Positions 1-14,456 of a stretch of 64,000 bases of DNA are shown here, in pieces. The stretch's first letter is position 1, and each line of letters opens with the position of its first letter. The notes under the pieces were generated by a model. That model was given only the letters and a program-made list of their open reading frames with translations, had not been told where the DNA came from and made no database searches. Source of the DNA: Rhabdophis nuchalis (lineage: Eukaryota; Chordata; Lepidosauria; Squamata; Natricidae); contig CM077647.1 of the NCBI GenBank assembly GCA_039707465.1, positions 43,647,110 to 43,711,109 of the forward strand, read 5' to 3'. Position numbers and translations under genes: made by a program.

Positions 1-803
1 TCACAAGTGACTTTATTTCTGTTTAGTGTAACTTTTATTTGGATGTTTATAAATGATTGATTGCATAGATTTTAAATTGAAATATCTGTATCTCTTTCCA
101 CTTGGTAGAACAAATGAAAAATTTATTGTATTATCTATTTTTTTTAATGAAGCCTCGGAGGGCCAACACCTCCGACATAGAGGTTCTCAAAATGTCTTTG
201 TATTACCTTATACCCTTTTCCCATTTCTGCTAAAATTTGTAAAACCCAATAAAACTTTTTCAAAACCAAAAGAATACAGCATCTGCAGGGCTTAATTTCT
301 AGCAATGATGGAGAAAAACATTTAAACAGACACAAGAGTAAGTCATTTTATAAACAAACTGATTAACATATTTCATAAAGGTTGTCAAGAGGGGGGGAAA
401 GGATATAGTTGGTGTTTTAAACAAAGGGATAATGAATAAATGTCTAGCTATTGCTGAGAAGAAAAATGTTCCTGGTTTTCTTCTTTTTATGAGATGCAAA
501 TGGTTGAAGATACAATGTATGTGTACATTCCAAATTGGACAATAGTTATTCAAATGTTGCTCCCATTGAAAAACCTTTGGTACAATTGTTTTTCCCAAAG
601 GTGCTATTTCCAGAGGCAATTGGACTTTCTGGGGTCTTTTAAGACATTTTGCTTTTCATCCTTTTGGGACAACCATAACCTGGATAACTGAGAATCTTCA
701 TAGACATATAATCTCTTTTGTTGTTGAAGATCACAGCTGACAGCAATATGTGGGCATTCATGCATCAATATCTTAGTCTAATTAGTCTTAATATCTAATG
801 TCT
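1..803. other. AT-rich DNA, no gene seen
   Basis: I see no coding pattern, RNA gene or recognisable element here. The open frames are short, on both strands, and lack any family motif. The last bases before 804 repeat a short TAATATCTAATGTC phrase, which is where the following retroposon inserted. Confidence 0.5.
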
Positions 804-1269
804 TAATATCTAATGTCTTTTTTTTATAAAAAGTTTTTTATTTTTTCATTTTCATAACAAAAAATCATGTGTATACCGTTACATAACCAACATTATTTTA
901 TAGTATTAAATATTTACATTGATTCGTCTTACCATCAACTCCCAAGAACAATTATTAGCTCTCCATAAGCATATTTGTACCTTATCTATCATTTTCTTAT
1001 CCCTCTCTTTTCCTCCTCCTCCCTCCCTCCTTTCTTCCATCTGTCATCCTTCTCTTCTCTACTTCCCCTTCCTCTCTCCTTCTCCTCTCTCCCCTTTCCA
1101 CTCCTCCTTTCTCTCCTCCTCTTCGCCCCTCTCTCCTATCCCTCTCTTCTTCCCTTCCCTCTCTCCTCTACTTCCCCTTCCTCTCTCCTTCTCCTCTCTC
1201 CCCTTTCCACTCCTCCTTTCTCTCCTCCCCCTCCCTCTCTCTCCTATCCCTCTAATATCTAATGTCTTT
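804..1269 (-). mobile_element. L1-type retroposon 3' end with 17-bp target duplication
   Basis: TAATATCTAATGTCTTT occurs at 804-820 and again at 1253-1269, a perfect 17-bp duplication of the length typical of L1-style target-primed insertion. The insert between them begins with a T-run on the plus strand (a poly-A tail for a minus-strand element), followed by AT-rich 3'-UTR-like sequence. From about 1005 to 1250 it is a pure CT-rich block containing roughly two copies of a 109-bp unit; the phrase ACTTCCCCTTCC recurs at 1061 and 1170. No ORF of a LINE is left, so this is a strongly 5'-truncated L1 or an L1-mobilised sequence. The apparent open frame over 919-1398 is only low-complexity Ser/Pro/Leu translation of the CT tract and is not called as a gene. 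Confidence 0.7.
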
Positions 1270-1617
1270 AAGTCTACCTCACAGAATTTATTTAGTATAG
1301 TTATATCTCGGGACCAATGGCTGTTAATACATAAACATAAGTGTCCTCCATGCTTTTTACCAGAAGTTTCTGCAATTCTGTCTGCTCTTTGTACCTGAAA
1401 TCCTGGGATATGAAGGCTGCTATCATCAATTGACTCATTTAGCCAGGTTTCAACGAAGCAGAGAGCTGCTGAGTTGTAAAAGTCAGAATTGCATCTATTT
1501 ACAAAAAGTATTTCATCTATCTTATTGGCAAGTGAATGTGAATTAGTCAGAAAGAGTGAAGGAAGAGAAGGGTTTTATCCTACTTTTCCTTAGTCTATTC
1601 CTTAGTCTATCTTACCC

Positions 1618-1619
1618 CT

Positions 1620-1667
<48 letters not shown>

Positions 1668-1709
1668 ATTTATTTATTTGATTTGATTTGATTTGATTTG
1701 ATTTGATTT
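1618..1709. repeat. TTTC / TTTA / TTTGA microsatellite
   Basis: About 48 bases of TTCT repeats pass into TTTA and then TTTGA repeats. The array directly abuts the 3' end of the minus-strand L2 copy that follows, so it is probably the expanded 3' tail of that LINE. Confidence 0.85.
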
Positions 1710-2397
1710 CTAGACCACCCCCTTTCCCCAAGGGGACTTGTGGCGGTGTACAGGTAAAAATTAAAAGCTACTAAAACCATGACAATACATACAAAGTTAA
1801 AATCAAATTAAATAATCCTGTACAAATTTATAAAAGTTAAAACTAAACCCATAAAACCGAATAAAATAATTTAAATTACAGACTGGGGCGAGAAGCATGA
1901 GTTAGGCCAAGCCGGCTTGATGGAATAGGTGAGTTTTGAGTTTCTAGCGGAAGGAGCGGAGGTCCGTGGTAGTTCTGATATCAGGGGGTCAGTCGTTCCA
2001 AAAGGTCAGGCCCATCACAGAGAAGGCCCTTCCCCTGGGCGTCGCCCACTGGCATTGCCTAGTGGACGGCACCCGGAGAAGTCCCTCTCTGTGGGAGCGA
2101 ATAGGCCGAAGGGATGTATGGGGCAGGATACGATCCCGCAAATAACTAGGTCCTGTGCCATGGAGCGCTTTACAGATGATGATCAACACGTTGAAACGCA
2201 CCCGAAAGGCCACAGGCAGCCAGTGCAGCCTGCGCAGGAGTGGTGTTATGTGGGAGTATCTGGTAACTCCCAGAACTGCCCGCGTGGCCGCATTTTGGAC
2301 CAGCTGCAGCCTTTGGGTGCATCTCAAGGGGAGCCCCATGTAGAGAGCGTTACAGTAGTCTAGACGGGACGTCACAAGCGCATGAGTGACTTTGCCT
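1710..2397 (-). mobile_element. L2 LINE, 5'-truncated 3' end
   Basis: Minus-strand translation of 1989-2375 gives the C-terminal end of L2 ORF2: [33 protein letters not shown], the block around [34 protein letters not shown], and the terminal RAFSV-F-WND block seen in all L2 copies of this window. The 3' UTR includes the GC-rich box next to CCGCCACAAGTCC. The element is truncated upstream of this at about 2397, losing endonuclease and RT core. The 144-aa plus-strand frame over the same bases is a shadow. Confidence 0.85.
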
Positions 2398-5009
2398 CTG
2401 GTGTCTCCTCCATTTGTTTTTGTTTATCCATTGTTCAGAGGAAGTTGCTTCTTCCTGTGTTAAAATCTCTTCTGCATTTGTAAAGACAGGGGGGGGGGGA
2501 TGAAGTCACTGAAAGTTGTCAATCAAAGAAACATTGCTTGATGCTTAGTAGTTGGTCTCTTGAGCATGAAATCCATAGTGAATCACAGAGAATAATAGAA
2601 AACTACCAAAGAGTGTTTCACCAAGGCTGCCAACTTGGTGTATTTCATTACTAAATAGAGAAACAAATGACCATGGATGGGCAAAAAACTGTAGAAGCAG
2701 GAGGACTTCTGATTATCTGCCAACTTCCCATTGACTATGCTTGGGTGAAGTTACCACAGGTTGAGAAAACTTGTGAGGGGTTTGATATGAGCTGCAAAGG
2801 ATACATGGAGATTCCACCCTTCCTTCCCCGTCCTTCCTTTCTCTTTCCATTAGGCAAGTAAATGACTGCTATTGGGGGAGGGATGGAAGGTAGGAGGGAT
2901 TGTGAGACCAATTGGGAACATTGAAAATGAAGATCATACAGTCCTGTAGCAGCCATTAGCAATAAAGAAGCCACAACTTAAAATAAGATAACGTTTATTG
3001 TCACTTTTCTGGGTACACAATGGCACACATTAAATTGAAATTCTGATGCCCGCTCTCAAAAGCACGCTCTCTCTCTCTTTTTTCTCTCTCCATACACACA
3101 AGTGCACGCACACATGCACGCACACACAACTGACAGGGATTTTTAGGTCAATAATAACTGCATGTTACCAACACTGCAAAAACTGCATGAGTTTATGATA
3201 AGGAAAAACCAGCTAAAGATTTTGGGGGAATTTACAATGAATATGTTTTATAAGAAAAATGAAGGGTAGGGGGGGGGAAAGAGATTAGAATGATTAGGCC
3301 ATTCTCAGGTACGAGAATGAAGAATAATAGTGACAGATGAATATGTTAATTCTTTGGAGAAAATGGATGAGGAAGAAAAAATAACACAAAAAACACAAAA
3401 ATAGAGTGAACACAAAAATAAATCTGGAAATAGCAGTAGAAGCTACTTGAAGCAGAATGAAAAAATATTACAAAATGCCACAGAAATGTATAGAATTTCC
3501 ACTAATAAAAAGTATAAAAGAGGGAACTTTGCTGGGTTGCTGAACTAAAAGAGGCTATAAATGAGAAGAATATTGTAAAAAAATGATTGCTGCGAAAATG
3601 AGAGAAAGATATTGTATATTATAAGCAAATTACACCTCTCAAATTCAGGCCAGCCAAGTAAAGCTCTTGAAATTATGCCCAGTGTCTGGAGGTTGTGTGT
3701 GGGTCTAGATGGAGAGAAATTGACCAGACTAAGTGGATGTGAATGTCTATCTTTACTCCTGTTTGGGTTGAGTTGTACTATCCAACCAGGAGTAAGATGG
3801 ACTTCAGTCAGGAGTGCTGTGTAATTTGAAGGTTCTTTTGAATTTACAGGTCTTTCAAAGAGCTGGTGGAAGCTGTGGTTAAAAGCATATGATTAACTGA
3901 ATAGGGTTATATTATGTTTTGCATATAGAATATTTTGCATGAAAATGAAAATGAAATTTAAGGCTGGCTACTAAATATGATTAAGAATTACAATGGCAGT
4001 AAAGATACAGTATATGACAATAAATGATGTACTTATCAAATGTCTCAAAAGTGAACAAGGAGACAAATCTACTATTCCCCTTGATTATTTAATACTCTTA
4101 GAGAATAGAGATAAATATATAAAGAATGCCCAGGTTGATGTTAAAAGTATGATGGTTAGAAAATATAAATGATTATGTATTTTGAATGCAGACATTACCA
4201 TATTGCAGCCTGAAAATTAAATGATTTGCAACAAGTGTTATATAGATCATTTGAAGTAATGAGCATTATATTCTAAATATCATGAATCAAAGATTAGGAT
4301 AATGTGTTAGATTAGAAAAAAGAATACACCATTGAAACTTTTATATAAAAGGGTTATTGTAAAGCAATTGTATGTCTTGCCAAAATGTTTACTAAAGTTG
4401 GGGAAATGGATAGAGGAATTTTAACACATAGCAATTCAGATTCAAGCATAGTAGATAGGGTCTGGCTTAGTGAGCAATGGACGTGTAGCAAAAATGTCTG
4501 AAAATGAGAGACTGGATATCAAGAGAATTTTATAAGTTAAATGCTTAAGAAGTGGAGGAAGTGGATGGGATACAGCCAAGAATGAATGAATGAATACTGA
4601 ATGAATGTGGATTTAATATAAAAGAGAGTGTACAGAGGAAATATGTAGAGGTTATTTGTTCATAAGAAGATAAGAACTGAATCCTGAAAAAATTATATGA
4701 AGGAAGAATGGATGAGTGAAGAGGAAGAAGAAGCTTGAGAAAGTTATGTATAGATAATTTAAAAAAATGATGACCTCCTGAAAATGAGAAATAAGAAATT
4801 TCAAGAACAAAGACAGGGTTTGGAACTATGTATAAATGTAGTGGCAACCAATGTAGTTCACATCTGGTTGCATAAAGAGATATGCAGAGATATAAATGGT
4901 ATTGCTGTAAATTAGGTTTATCTGTATTTCTTTTTTCTTACTTCTTTGGCTTTTCTGCTCTGCAAAACATTGCTTATCCAAAAGAAAAGATGTTGGATAT
5001 GTATGTAAT
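2398..5009. other. AT-rich DNA, no gene seen
   Basis: No element or gene was recognised. There are short G-runs and a CA-rich stretch near 3090-3130. All open frames are under 110 codons and show no motif. Confidence 0.5.
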
Positions 5010-5218
5010 GTACTCCAAGGGTGGTATTCACCTACCTTCCCTACCGGTTCACAAATGTGAGCGTTTGTGCATGCGCTCAACCTTTTGTGCGTTAGCTTAA
5101 AAAGGTGCCTAAATGAGATGCAATAGAGCTAGGGCAGGTGGGCGGGCCCACTGCAATTTCTGCTACTGATTCAGGTGAACTGGTCCAAATTGGCAGAATA
5201 CCACTCTGAGGTACTCCA
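5010..5218. mobile_element. Small hAT-type MITE with 8-bp target duplication
   Basis: GTACTCCA at 5010-5017 and 5211-5218 flanks a 193-bp insert. Its ends are imperfect inverted repeats: GGTGGTATTC on the left, and GAGTGGTATTC when the right end is read in reverse complement. Eight-base target duplications and a short CA(G/A)-GTGG-type terminus are characteristic of hAT transposons. There is no coding capacity, so it is a non-autonomous copy. Orientation cannot be set. Confidence 0.7.
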
Positions 5219-6644
5219 ATATTGTACTTCCAGTAGATTCTGCAAAAGTGGATTTTTATAACTCAAATATAGTAGTTTTATCATTATACAGTTCTGGGCA
5301 CAGTTATTCATATATTATCAGTGGTGTATTGGAAAAAAAATATCAATCTATAGTATTTACATTAAAAGAAATATTTTACTTTAAAAAATCCAAGGGAGAA
5401 TATATACTGTAACTGTTTATATACATTCAAAACCTACAAAAAAGAAACACCCCCTAGCAGGTAGGGATAGTATTTTCAAATAAAGGCTATTTCCAAAGTT
5501 CAGGGATGTATGAAAGTTCGATGTTCAAGTCTGTGTGTATTGTAGGTCACAGGTCAAATTGTGCTCTTGCTGAGATCTATAACTTCAGTATTTGTCCCAA
5601 AACTATATATTCTTTGTTAGCTGCAAAAAAAAAATCCCTAGCTTTGTATTATCTCAAGAGAACAATTGCATTTTTCCTGATGTAGAGAAATGCTTGAGAT
5701 GAAAAACAAGAACATACAATTTCTGTGTTAGTTTCTTCAAAAGTCAATGAACTAATCTTAAACTTGTGAGCTGAAGGATGCAACACATAAAACTAGTTAT
5801 TTTCTTGTACAACTTTTCTAACTATACCTATATATTTGATTTTTATTCCATCAAATTTTGCAAATATCTGTTATCTCAAATCCATATTTGAAACTTATTT
5901 GAGACATCTAGAAAAGGTTTCTGTTGCCTCCTGACCTTTCTCATCTTTTGCCATTCTTTTTTCTAACCATGAGGATAAATTTGTTCAATATAAGGAAAGG
6001 AAAGATAGACGATTTTGTAGAATTAGTGATTTAATTATTGATGGAAACCCTGTTACTGTTGAATATATTTTGTAAAAGAAATGGTGACAAGTACCAGCTT
6101 GGTTTCGAATGAGTCAAGTTCAATCATTTCTCTGTAAAATATCTGGGTCTCATCAATAAGACCATTAACAACTTTTGAAAAATGGTGTATATCTATTTCA
6201 TTTAATGGTAAGGGAATTTCATCAGTATTATTTAAAATTTATACATTTTAAGTTACAGGTCTACATTTCTATTAAAGGTATTTTAAAGCTCATTGAAAAT
6301 TATTTGGGAACTCAGCTCAGTGATTACCCTTAGAAGTCTTTATGGTATAAAATTAATTTTCCATTTGCTACAGACTACAATATGTATATTTTTGGGTACA
6401 AAATGCTTTGAAATATGCAGAAATATGAAATCTGCATCTTCTTAAAACAGGTACACCTTCCTTTAGAATTCCATGAGTTCAAAGAGGATGTAGCAGCTTT
6501 AATGAACTATATTAATCGCATAGCCTAGTCATTTTCAAAGCATATATAACTCAATATATATGCTATCAATTTTTATTATTTTTACCCTTTGTGTTTCTTT
6601 TTCTTTTTAGTTATGTTTTTAGCCATATACTTATTTATTTAACA
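5219..6644. other. AT-rich DNA, no gene seen
   Basis: Nothing recognisable; homopolymer A/T runs and short frames only. Confidence 0.5.
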
Positions 6645-7011
6645 CTAGTCGATAATCTGGTGTTGCCCAGGTATTTATTTATAAGGGGAAAATGTCTGGA
6701 CCAAACATAATTTCTAATGTTGAATTTTCCCCCTTACCAGAGAGAGCCCTCTTGTGGACTACTGTGAAACCATTACCATGGCAACTCCATTGCACTGAAC
6801 AGTAGAAGCCAGTATGACACTACAGGCTGTATCTTAATAGAGCACACACACCAAGGGGTGTTGGGGGTGTCTTCTTCCCCCCCCTCCAGAGCGTAAGCCA
6901 TTTGTGTATCAAGTTGAAATTGCTTGAGGCATTCCAGAGTTATACTGGAGCATGCGCGTGCGCACACACACGCATGCACACACAGCCATGTATACAGTAT
7001 ATATATAGAGA
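6645..7011 (-). mobile_element. Non-autonomous Helitron (probable)
   Basis: Read on the minus strand, the insert starts with TC (TCTCTATATATA) after an A and ends with CTAG followed by T, the A|TC...CTRR|T rule of Helitrons. Just before CTAG is a short hairpin-capable CCTGG...CCAG block, the usual Helitron 3' palindrome. The interior holds a C-run and CA repeats and encodes nothing. The 5' end lies in low-complexity TA sequence, so that boundary is less certain than the 3' one. Confidence 0.5.
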
Positions 7012-8538
7012 TTTATATATTTATTAATATATTTAATTTTGTGGCTGCCCATATCATGAGTTTACCTTTCAACTTCTTGCCTATTCAGTAAATAACATTT
7101 CTTACATATTATGTATAATATTTATACTATCGTTTACAGTATAATATATAGAACATATTATATAGTACTATACATAGTATACACAGCATACTTTACAGTT
7201 TGTGTGTGTGCTATATAATATATATATAAATAGTATATGATATTACATATTATATAAATAGTATGTAAAAACTTCTCATATTTGGCAGATTGAGTCCCAC
7301 TCTTTGCCATTATTAACATACATTTATTCAAATCAATGGTCTAACTAAATTCAAATTTGAATACATTAATCTTTAAGTTTACATATGACTTATTATTTTG
7401 AAATACATATGTTCAAAGACTACTTCCTATCCTTCCTAACATTTTGTGTTGAAAAACAGATTTTCAACTGAATGTATTTTTCATACTTGTACTGTATTAC
7501 ATTTTGTCCAATAAACTTTCTTGTCTCATTTCTTAGGTTAATGGGGGAGAAAGTCAAATCTCACAACCTCTATATGAGAAAGTATGGGCTGATTCAAAAT
7601 CACCTAATGGATTTCATAATTAGTCAGGAACCCCAATAGTGTTGGAGCACTTACATAACATTTATATTAAAATTTCTCTATACCCAAATACCACCCTTTA
7701 CTCCCTCTTCATCAATCTCTGGATCACAGAGGTGAAATTTGCTACCCAGCACATTGAAAAAAAACCCCCACATTTTTTGTTTGTGCTGAGAAAGGAATTA
7801 ACCATGACTCTACAATGAGAATTGTGATAACTCAATCAACAGCCTGATTCTGAGCTGAGCTAAGATATTTTCAAGACCCTATTCAGAAATAATATTCTTC
7901 GTGGAAATCAGAGGATGATTCTTTGCCAATCCCAAAGGTCATTTCATAATGGAGAAATAAGCTTGTCCTAAACTTCTTATCCAAACTGTTACAAACTGCT
8001 GCATCTGTCACTCGCTGTGTCTTTTGGCATTGCTACAGATAAATGAAGTTTCTTTGCCATAATATGAATAAAGAATCAGATCCAATCTAGCAGACTGGTG
8101 TTCTCTCCCACCCCCACCCCCTCTTTTCTCTTATGCCTTTAGACTGAGTAGAACACAGCAAATCTCTAGACGTTTTGATTTAGAATTGATTGTACATTAG
8201 GAGTAAGGCATAAAACATATCATATGATCTCTGGACATTCCACTGGTCTCCGGAATCTTGGGTACATTGCAATTTCTAGATAGTTTTTAGAAAAATCTTC
8301 ACATAAAGTGCATCAAAGTATTCAAGGCAGGAGTGCAACCAAGTCATAAATAATCATTGTTCAGACTCTCTACTTCAAGAGAAATTGCAGTTCACACACT
8401 AGTTGCAGTGGTACATATATGTTCCTTTGATAATTCTATGATGGCTGGAGATAAGGATACTGTCAAACTATAAAACTGCTCTGTTAGGAGTAGTACAACC
8501 CTGTGCAGAACAAGCTTAAACTAATATTATATACATTA
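7012..8538. other. AT-rich DNA, no gene seen
   Basis: TA-rich tract around 7090-7260, otherwise unique-looking DNA without recognisable genes or elements. Confidence 0.5.
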
Positions 8539-9007
8539 CTAGCCGTTCCCAGCGACGCATTTCTGTGGCCCAGTCTGGTTAAATGGCCAACCAATCTGTG
8601 TGTAGATCTACACCTGCACACACAAGCACGTACACACAACCACCGTATAACCCCCATCTACCTACCTACTGTATTTCTCCCTCTATCCCTCTACCTATCT
8701 ACCTACCTACTGTATTTCTCCCTCTCCCTCTCTCTATCTCTATGGACAGAGTATTTTGTGTCATAAAGGATGACATAATACCTGTGCCCCATTGCTCTCT
8801 CTGTATCCATCTATCTACTTTTTTAAACAATTTTTTTACATTTCTGTTGCGTGTATGGGGCACAGGTGTGACATCTACACAATCTATATATATCATTGGT
8901 GCTGTATTTCAAAGGAACGTTGTGTGAAAATTTGGAAGTAATTGGTACAGTACTTTCAGAGATTAGAGGTTTTGAACAAACTCTTGTTACATTTTTATTT
9001 ATATAGA
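8539..9007 (-). mobile_element. Non-autonomous Helitron carrying a GGTA-type minisatellite
   Basis: On the minus strand the element begins TCTATATAAATAAAAATG directly after A and ends GGCTAG directly before T, matching Helitron termini and AT target choice exactly. The same 5' start recurs at 59076 (plus). The interior (8650-8750) contains two units of a minisatellite whose minus-strand form reads GGTAGGTAGAGGGATA and GGAGAAATACAGTA; the same unit makes up the large arrays at 60.85 and 63.4 kb. No Rep/helicase ORF is present, so the copy is non-autonomous. Confidence 0.65.
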
Positions 9008-9774
9008 TATATGTATTTATGTAATGGCCACCCATATCAAATAAGGACTCCGAGATATATATGATTAAAGATACTCACACACTACTTTTCTTCCATGAGT
9101 TACAATCACTGGCACCCAAAACTAAACAATAAGCCCATTCCCAGAATTCATTTAACTTGAGGAAGCAGCCAGATCCATTACCTTATGTAAGGCTGACAAG
9201 ATTAGGGGTCATCCAAATTTCTAGGACTTTACAAACATCATTTATCTTCTCTGGATTTAATTTCAGGTTTTTTTCTTCCTCATCCATCTGTTTATCAGAA
9301 CTGAGGATTAAGCAAAGTTAAGCAGCATAGAAGTCTAGATAATGAATCTTCCAGCACAAAGAAAGCCACTACAAAACAATTTCCAAGGGCCATCTCTGCC
9401 AATCAGAAATACACATGACCAGTGATCCTGAAAGCCACCCAAAGACCAAAAAAAACCCTTCCTGATTTACATTCTATTCATCTTATTTCCAGTGTTAAAA
9501 TGAGTATTTAAAGCCAGGTTTATCCAAATGCATCTGGAACTCTAGTTCTACCGGTTTTCAGGAATTGAAACTCTGAAAACCCTGCACCTAATTAAAAGTC
9601 AGTTCTTTGACTGACTTATAATTTTGAAGAAGAATGCAATGGTTTAGCAGGTAAGTTGCTAGAGTTGTTGACTGGAAGGTTGGCAGTTCAAAATAGTTCA
9701 AGCTATTTCCAGAAGTATTCAGTTACCTGCCTTTACTCGCATATGAACTTACAGTAAGTGACATCCCATTCCTA
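9008..9774. other. No gene seen; possible eroded tRNA-type SINE at about 9635-9710
   Basis: Between about 9635 and 9710 there is a tRNA-like pair: an A-box-like TGGTTTAGCAGG and, about 45 bases later, a B-box-like GGCAGTTCAAA. This resembles the head of squamate tRNA-derived SINEs but has no recognisable tail. The rest is unremarkable. Confidence 0.35.
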
Positions 9775-10210
9775 ATCCATAGGGTTCAATATGACGCCAG
9801 TCCACTGAGCACTGTGTGAAGTTTGGAGGTCTGTAGCAATTGACTCTGCAGAACGTTGGCGGCCTCTTCGCACTATGCACTTCAGCATCCGCTGACCTCG
9901 TTCCGTCAGTTTACATGGCCTACCACTTCGTGGCTGAGTTGCTGTCATTTCCAAACACTTCCACGTTCTTATAATACAGTTGACAGTTGACTGTGGAATA
10001 TTTAGGAGTGAGAAAATTTCATGACTGGATTTGTTGCACAGGTGGCATCCTATCACAGTTCCACACTGAGCTCCTGAGAGCAACCAATTCTTTTACAAAT
10101 GTTTATAACAACAGTCTGCATGCCTAGGTACTTGATTTTATATACCTGTGGCCATGGAACACCTGATTAATTATTTGGATGGGTGAGCAAATACTTTTGG
10201 CAATATAGTG
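9775..10210 (-). mobile_element. Tc1/mariner element, 5' part with transposase N-terminus (relic)
   Basis: The minus-strand frame 9772-10083 encodes a Tc1-type paired-like helix-turn-helix: an SSHEIFSLLNIPQSTVNCIIR first HTH, a GRPCKL hinge (the GRPR-like AT-hook), then a second HTH around RGRQRSAESIA. The DDE catalytic domain is missing. At the outer end, the minus strand reads CACTATATTGCCAAAAGTAT, the usual start of Tc1 inverted repeats, and it is preceded by TA (10211-10212), the Tc1 target. The other end has been lost near 9775, next to unrelated DNA. It is a dead fragment of an old DNA transposon. Confidence 0.75.
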
Positions 10211-10298
10211 TATATCTCCATTCAACTAGAAGATGCAGATGGAGTGATGGAGTGAGCTTACATTTTGCCAAACTCATTTATTTATTTATTTATTCACA

Positions 10299-12453
<2,155 letters not shown>

Positions 12454-12506
12454 TTATTTTTTATTTTTTTTATTTTTATTTTTTTTTATTTTTATTTTTA
12501 TTAATC

Positions 12507-12975
12507 ACCCGCGCAGCCGCATTCTGGACCAACTGCAACCTCCGAGTGCATCTCAAGGGGAGCCCCATGTAGAGAGCGTTACAATAGTCCAGATGGGAAG
12601 TCACAAGTGCTTGAGTGACTGTGCGAAGGGCCTCCCGGTCAAGTAAGGGGTGCAATTGGTGGACCAGGCGAACCTAGTAAAACGCCCTACTGGCCACGGC
12701 CATCACCTGGTCCTCCAAGGACAGCCGGGAATCCAGGAGGACTCCTAAATTGCGTGCCCTCTCCACAGTGGCCAGTACTTCGCCCCCCATGGCCAGTGAT
12801 GGAGTCATCTGGCTAAACTGGGAGGCCGGGAACCACAGCCACTCGGTCTTGGACGTGTTGAGTTTGAGTTTGTTGCTGCCCATCCAGATCCGTATGGCCT
12901 CCAAACACCAGGACATCACCTCAATGGCATCGTTGGGGTGGTTTGGGGTAGAGATGTACAGGTCAAAAGCATGCA
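12507..12975 (-). mobile_element. Inverted L2 internal fragment
   Basis: The minus strand encodes the L2 segment just downstream of the YADD motif: [52 protein letters not shown], then [14 protein letters not shown] sequence. It has neither a 5' nor a 3' end. It abuts the (ATT)n tail of the plus-strand L2, with about 50 T-rich bases between. A TPRT insertion would keep a 3' end, so this piece was probably produced by inversion, twin priming or recombination. Confidence 0.8.
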
Positions 12976-13697
12976 AATGTAAGCAGAGGAATAAGTACCA
13001 TTTTGATGGGAAATTAACAGTGTTGTGTGTACCTCAATGTATAATGAGGCTGCCCATATGACTACGGAAGTGTCAGCCTCTGCTCCGCTTGCTTGCTATC
13101 GGCTGCCATAGAAAAGGGGAGGGTGGGGGCATGGTATTTGGGATGGGAATTATGTGGTACTGGAGGAGATAGGCAAAAGGGAGTTTTGTTCTCACCATCT
13201 ACTGTGCATGCTGGTGGCCGGTGTTTGGACCTGGTCAAGGCCAACCATCTCGCATACCAGCCTGATGAGACCTTTTGAAGATGCAACCCACATGACACCT
13301 TAGAGAGTTGCAGATTGAAAACAGGGGTGGGGTCATTGGAGGGAGGAGGTTGGGTAACTTATTTCGTATGTACTTGTTCGCGCCTTTTGGGCTCACATCT
13401 TGCTTTTCTTTTGCTGCTATCTTTGCATAACCAGTAAAAGTATTTTTAATGCCACGAATAATGGCATTGGGAATTTTATTTCTTGGTTATTGATAGAGGC
13501 ACGCCTGATAGGAAGTGCCTTTGGATAATGCTGGATCTTTCAGCTAGGAATAGAGATGAACATCACCCCCTAAATCAGACAGCACTAGACAGGGGAAATC
13601 TAACCTTTAATTAGGAAGATTTTCTAGGTGAATGGAGGTATAGTTTTTTTTCAATAAAGGTTTTATACATTGGCTCATTTAAGTAATTGATGCTCTA
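12976..13697. other. No gene or element recognised
   Basis: Moderate-GC DNA with short frames only; the 78-aa and 61-aa frames near 13.1-13.3 kb overlap on opposite strands and show no motif. Confidence 0.5.
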
Positions 13698-13837
13698 GGA
13701 AGCACCAATTGTGAGAGTTATTCAACCAGGAAGGGCAATGCAATAAACAGAGATCCCCTACAAATCCAACATATGCATTGCTGTAAATATGTCCCCAAAA
13801 TCAGGTCCATGGTCATCATAGCAGACATAACATTTCA

Positions 13838-13838
13838 A

Positions 13839-13928
<90 letters not shown>
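13838..13928. repeat. (AAT)n microsatellite, copy 1
   Basis: About 30 uninterrupted AAT units followed by TTTATTACATTTGTAAACCG, which read on the minus strand looks like a short L2-type 3' terminus with an (ATT)n tail. In the duplicate block the same array has gained a pure AAC stretch. Confidence 0.9.
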
Positions 13929-14253
13929 TTATTACATTTGTAAACCGCCCCCTCTCCCCAATGCTCCTCAGCACAGACATTGAAGCACTCCAAGGGAAAA
14001 AATGTCCATGCCCACATTAGAGACCTGTAGTGATAATGTTATATATGCTGCCTTTTATTATTAACTAAGAAAAGGATCCTGAGTGAACTTGACTCAGGAG
14101 AAAAAGTGCACACTCTGATTGCTTAGGTGGAATTGACCCCATGCACCAAGGAGGCAATTTTAAGCATATTACAGGAGAAAAGCAAGTACATTTTTGGATA
14201 ATTTATCCTAGAAAATATTATATAGTCTAATTTGAAGTTAATTATCAATATGA

Positions 14254-14456
14254 CATGGAGCCTGGTGGCACAGTGGCTAAACTGCAGTACTACAGTCTAC
14301 CGCCTGGAGTTCGATTCTGATGGTTCACTCAGCCTACCATCCTTCCAAGGTCTGTAAAATGAGAACCCAGATTGTTGAGGAAAATATGTTGACCCTGCAT
14401 ACTAAGAGTGTGTTGTAAAGTGGAGCTGTATATAAGTCTAAATGTTATTGCTATAA
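14254..14456 (+). mobile_element. tRNA-derived squamate SINE, copy 1
   Basis: The head CCTGGTGGCACAGTGGCTAA contains an A box (TGGCACAGTGG), and GGAGTTCGATTC is a B box about 35 bases later, giving a pol III promoter. The body has the ACTCAGCCTACCATCCTTCC and ACCCAGATTGTTG phrases, and the tail reads GTATATAAGTCTAAATG followed by TTATTGCTAT. These are features of the tRNA-derived SINEs abundant in squamates. It is non-coding and mobilised in trans. A duplicate lies at 16040 because of the segmental duplication. Confidence 0.75.

Noticed and set aside
1929..2363. 144-codon plus-strand frame
   Set aside because: Antisense of the L2 C-terminal domain.
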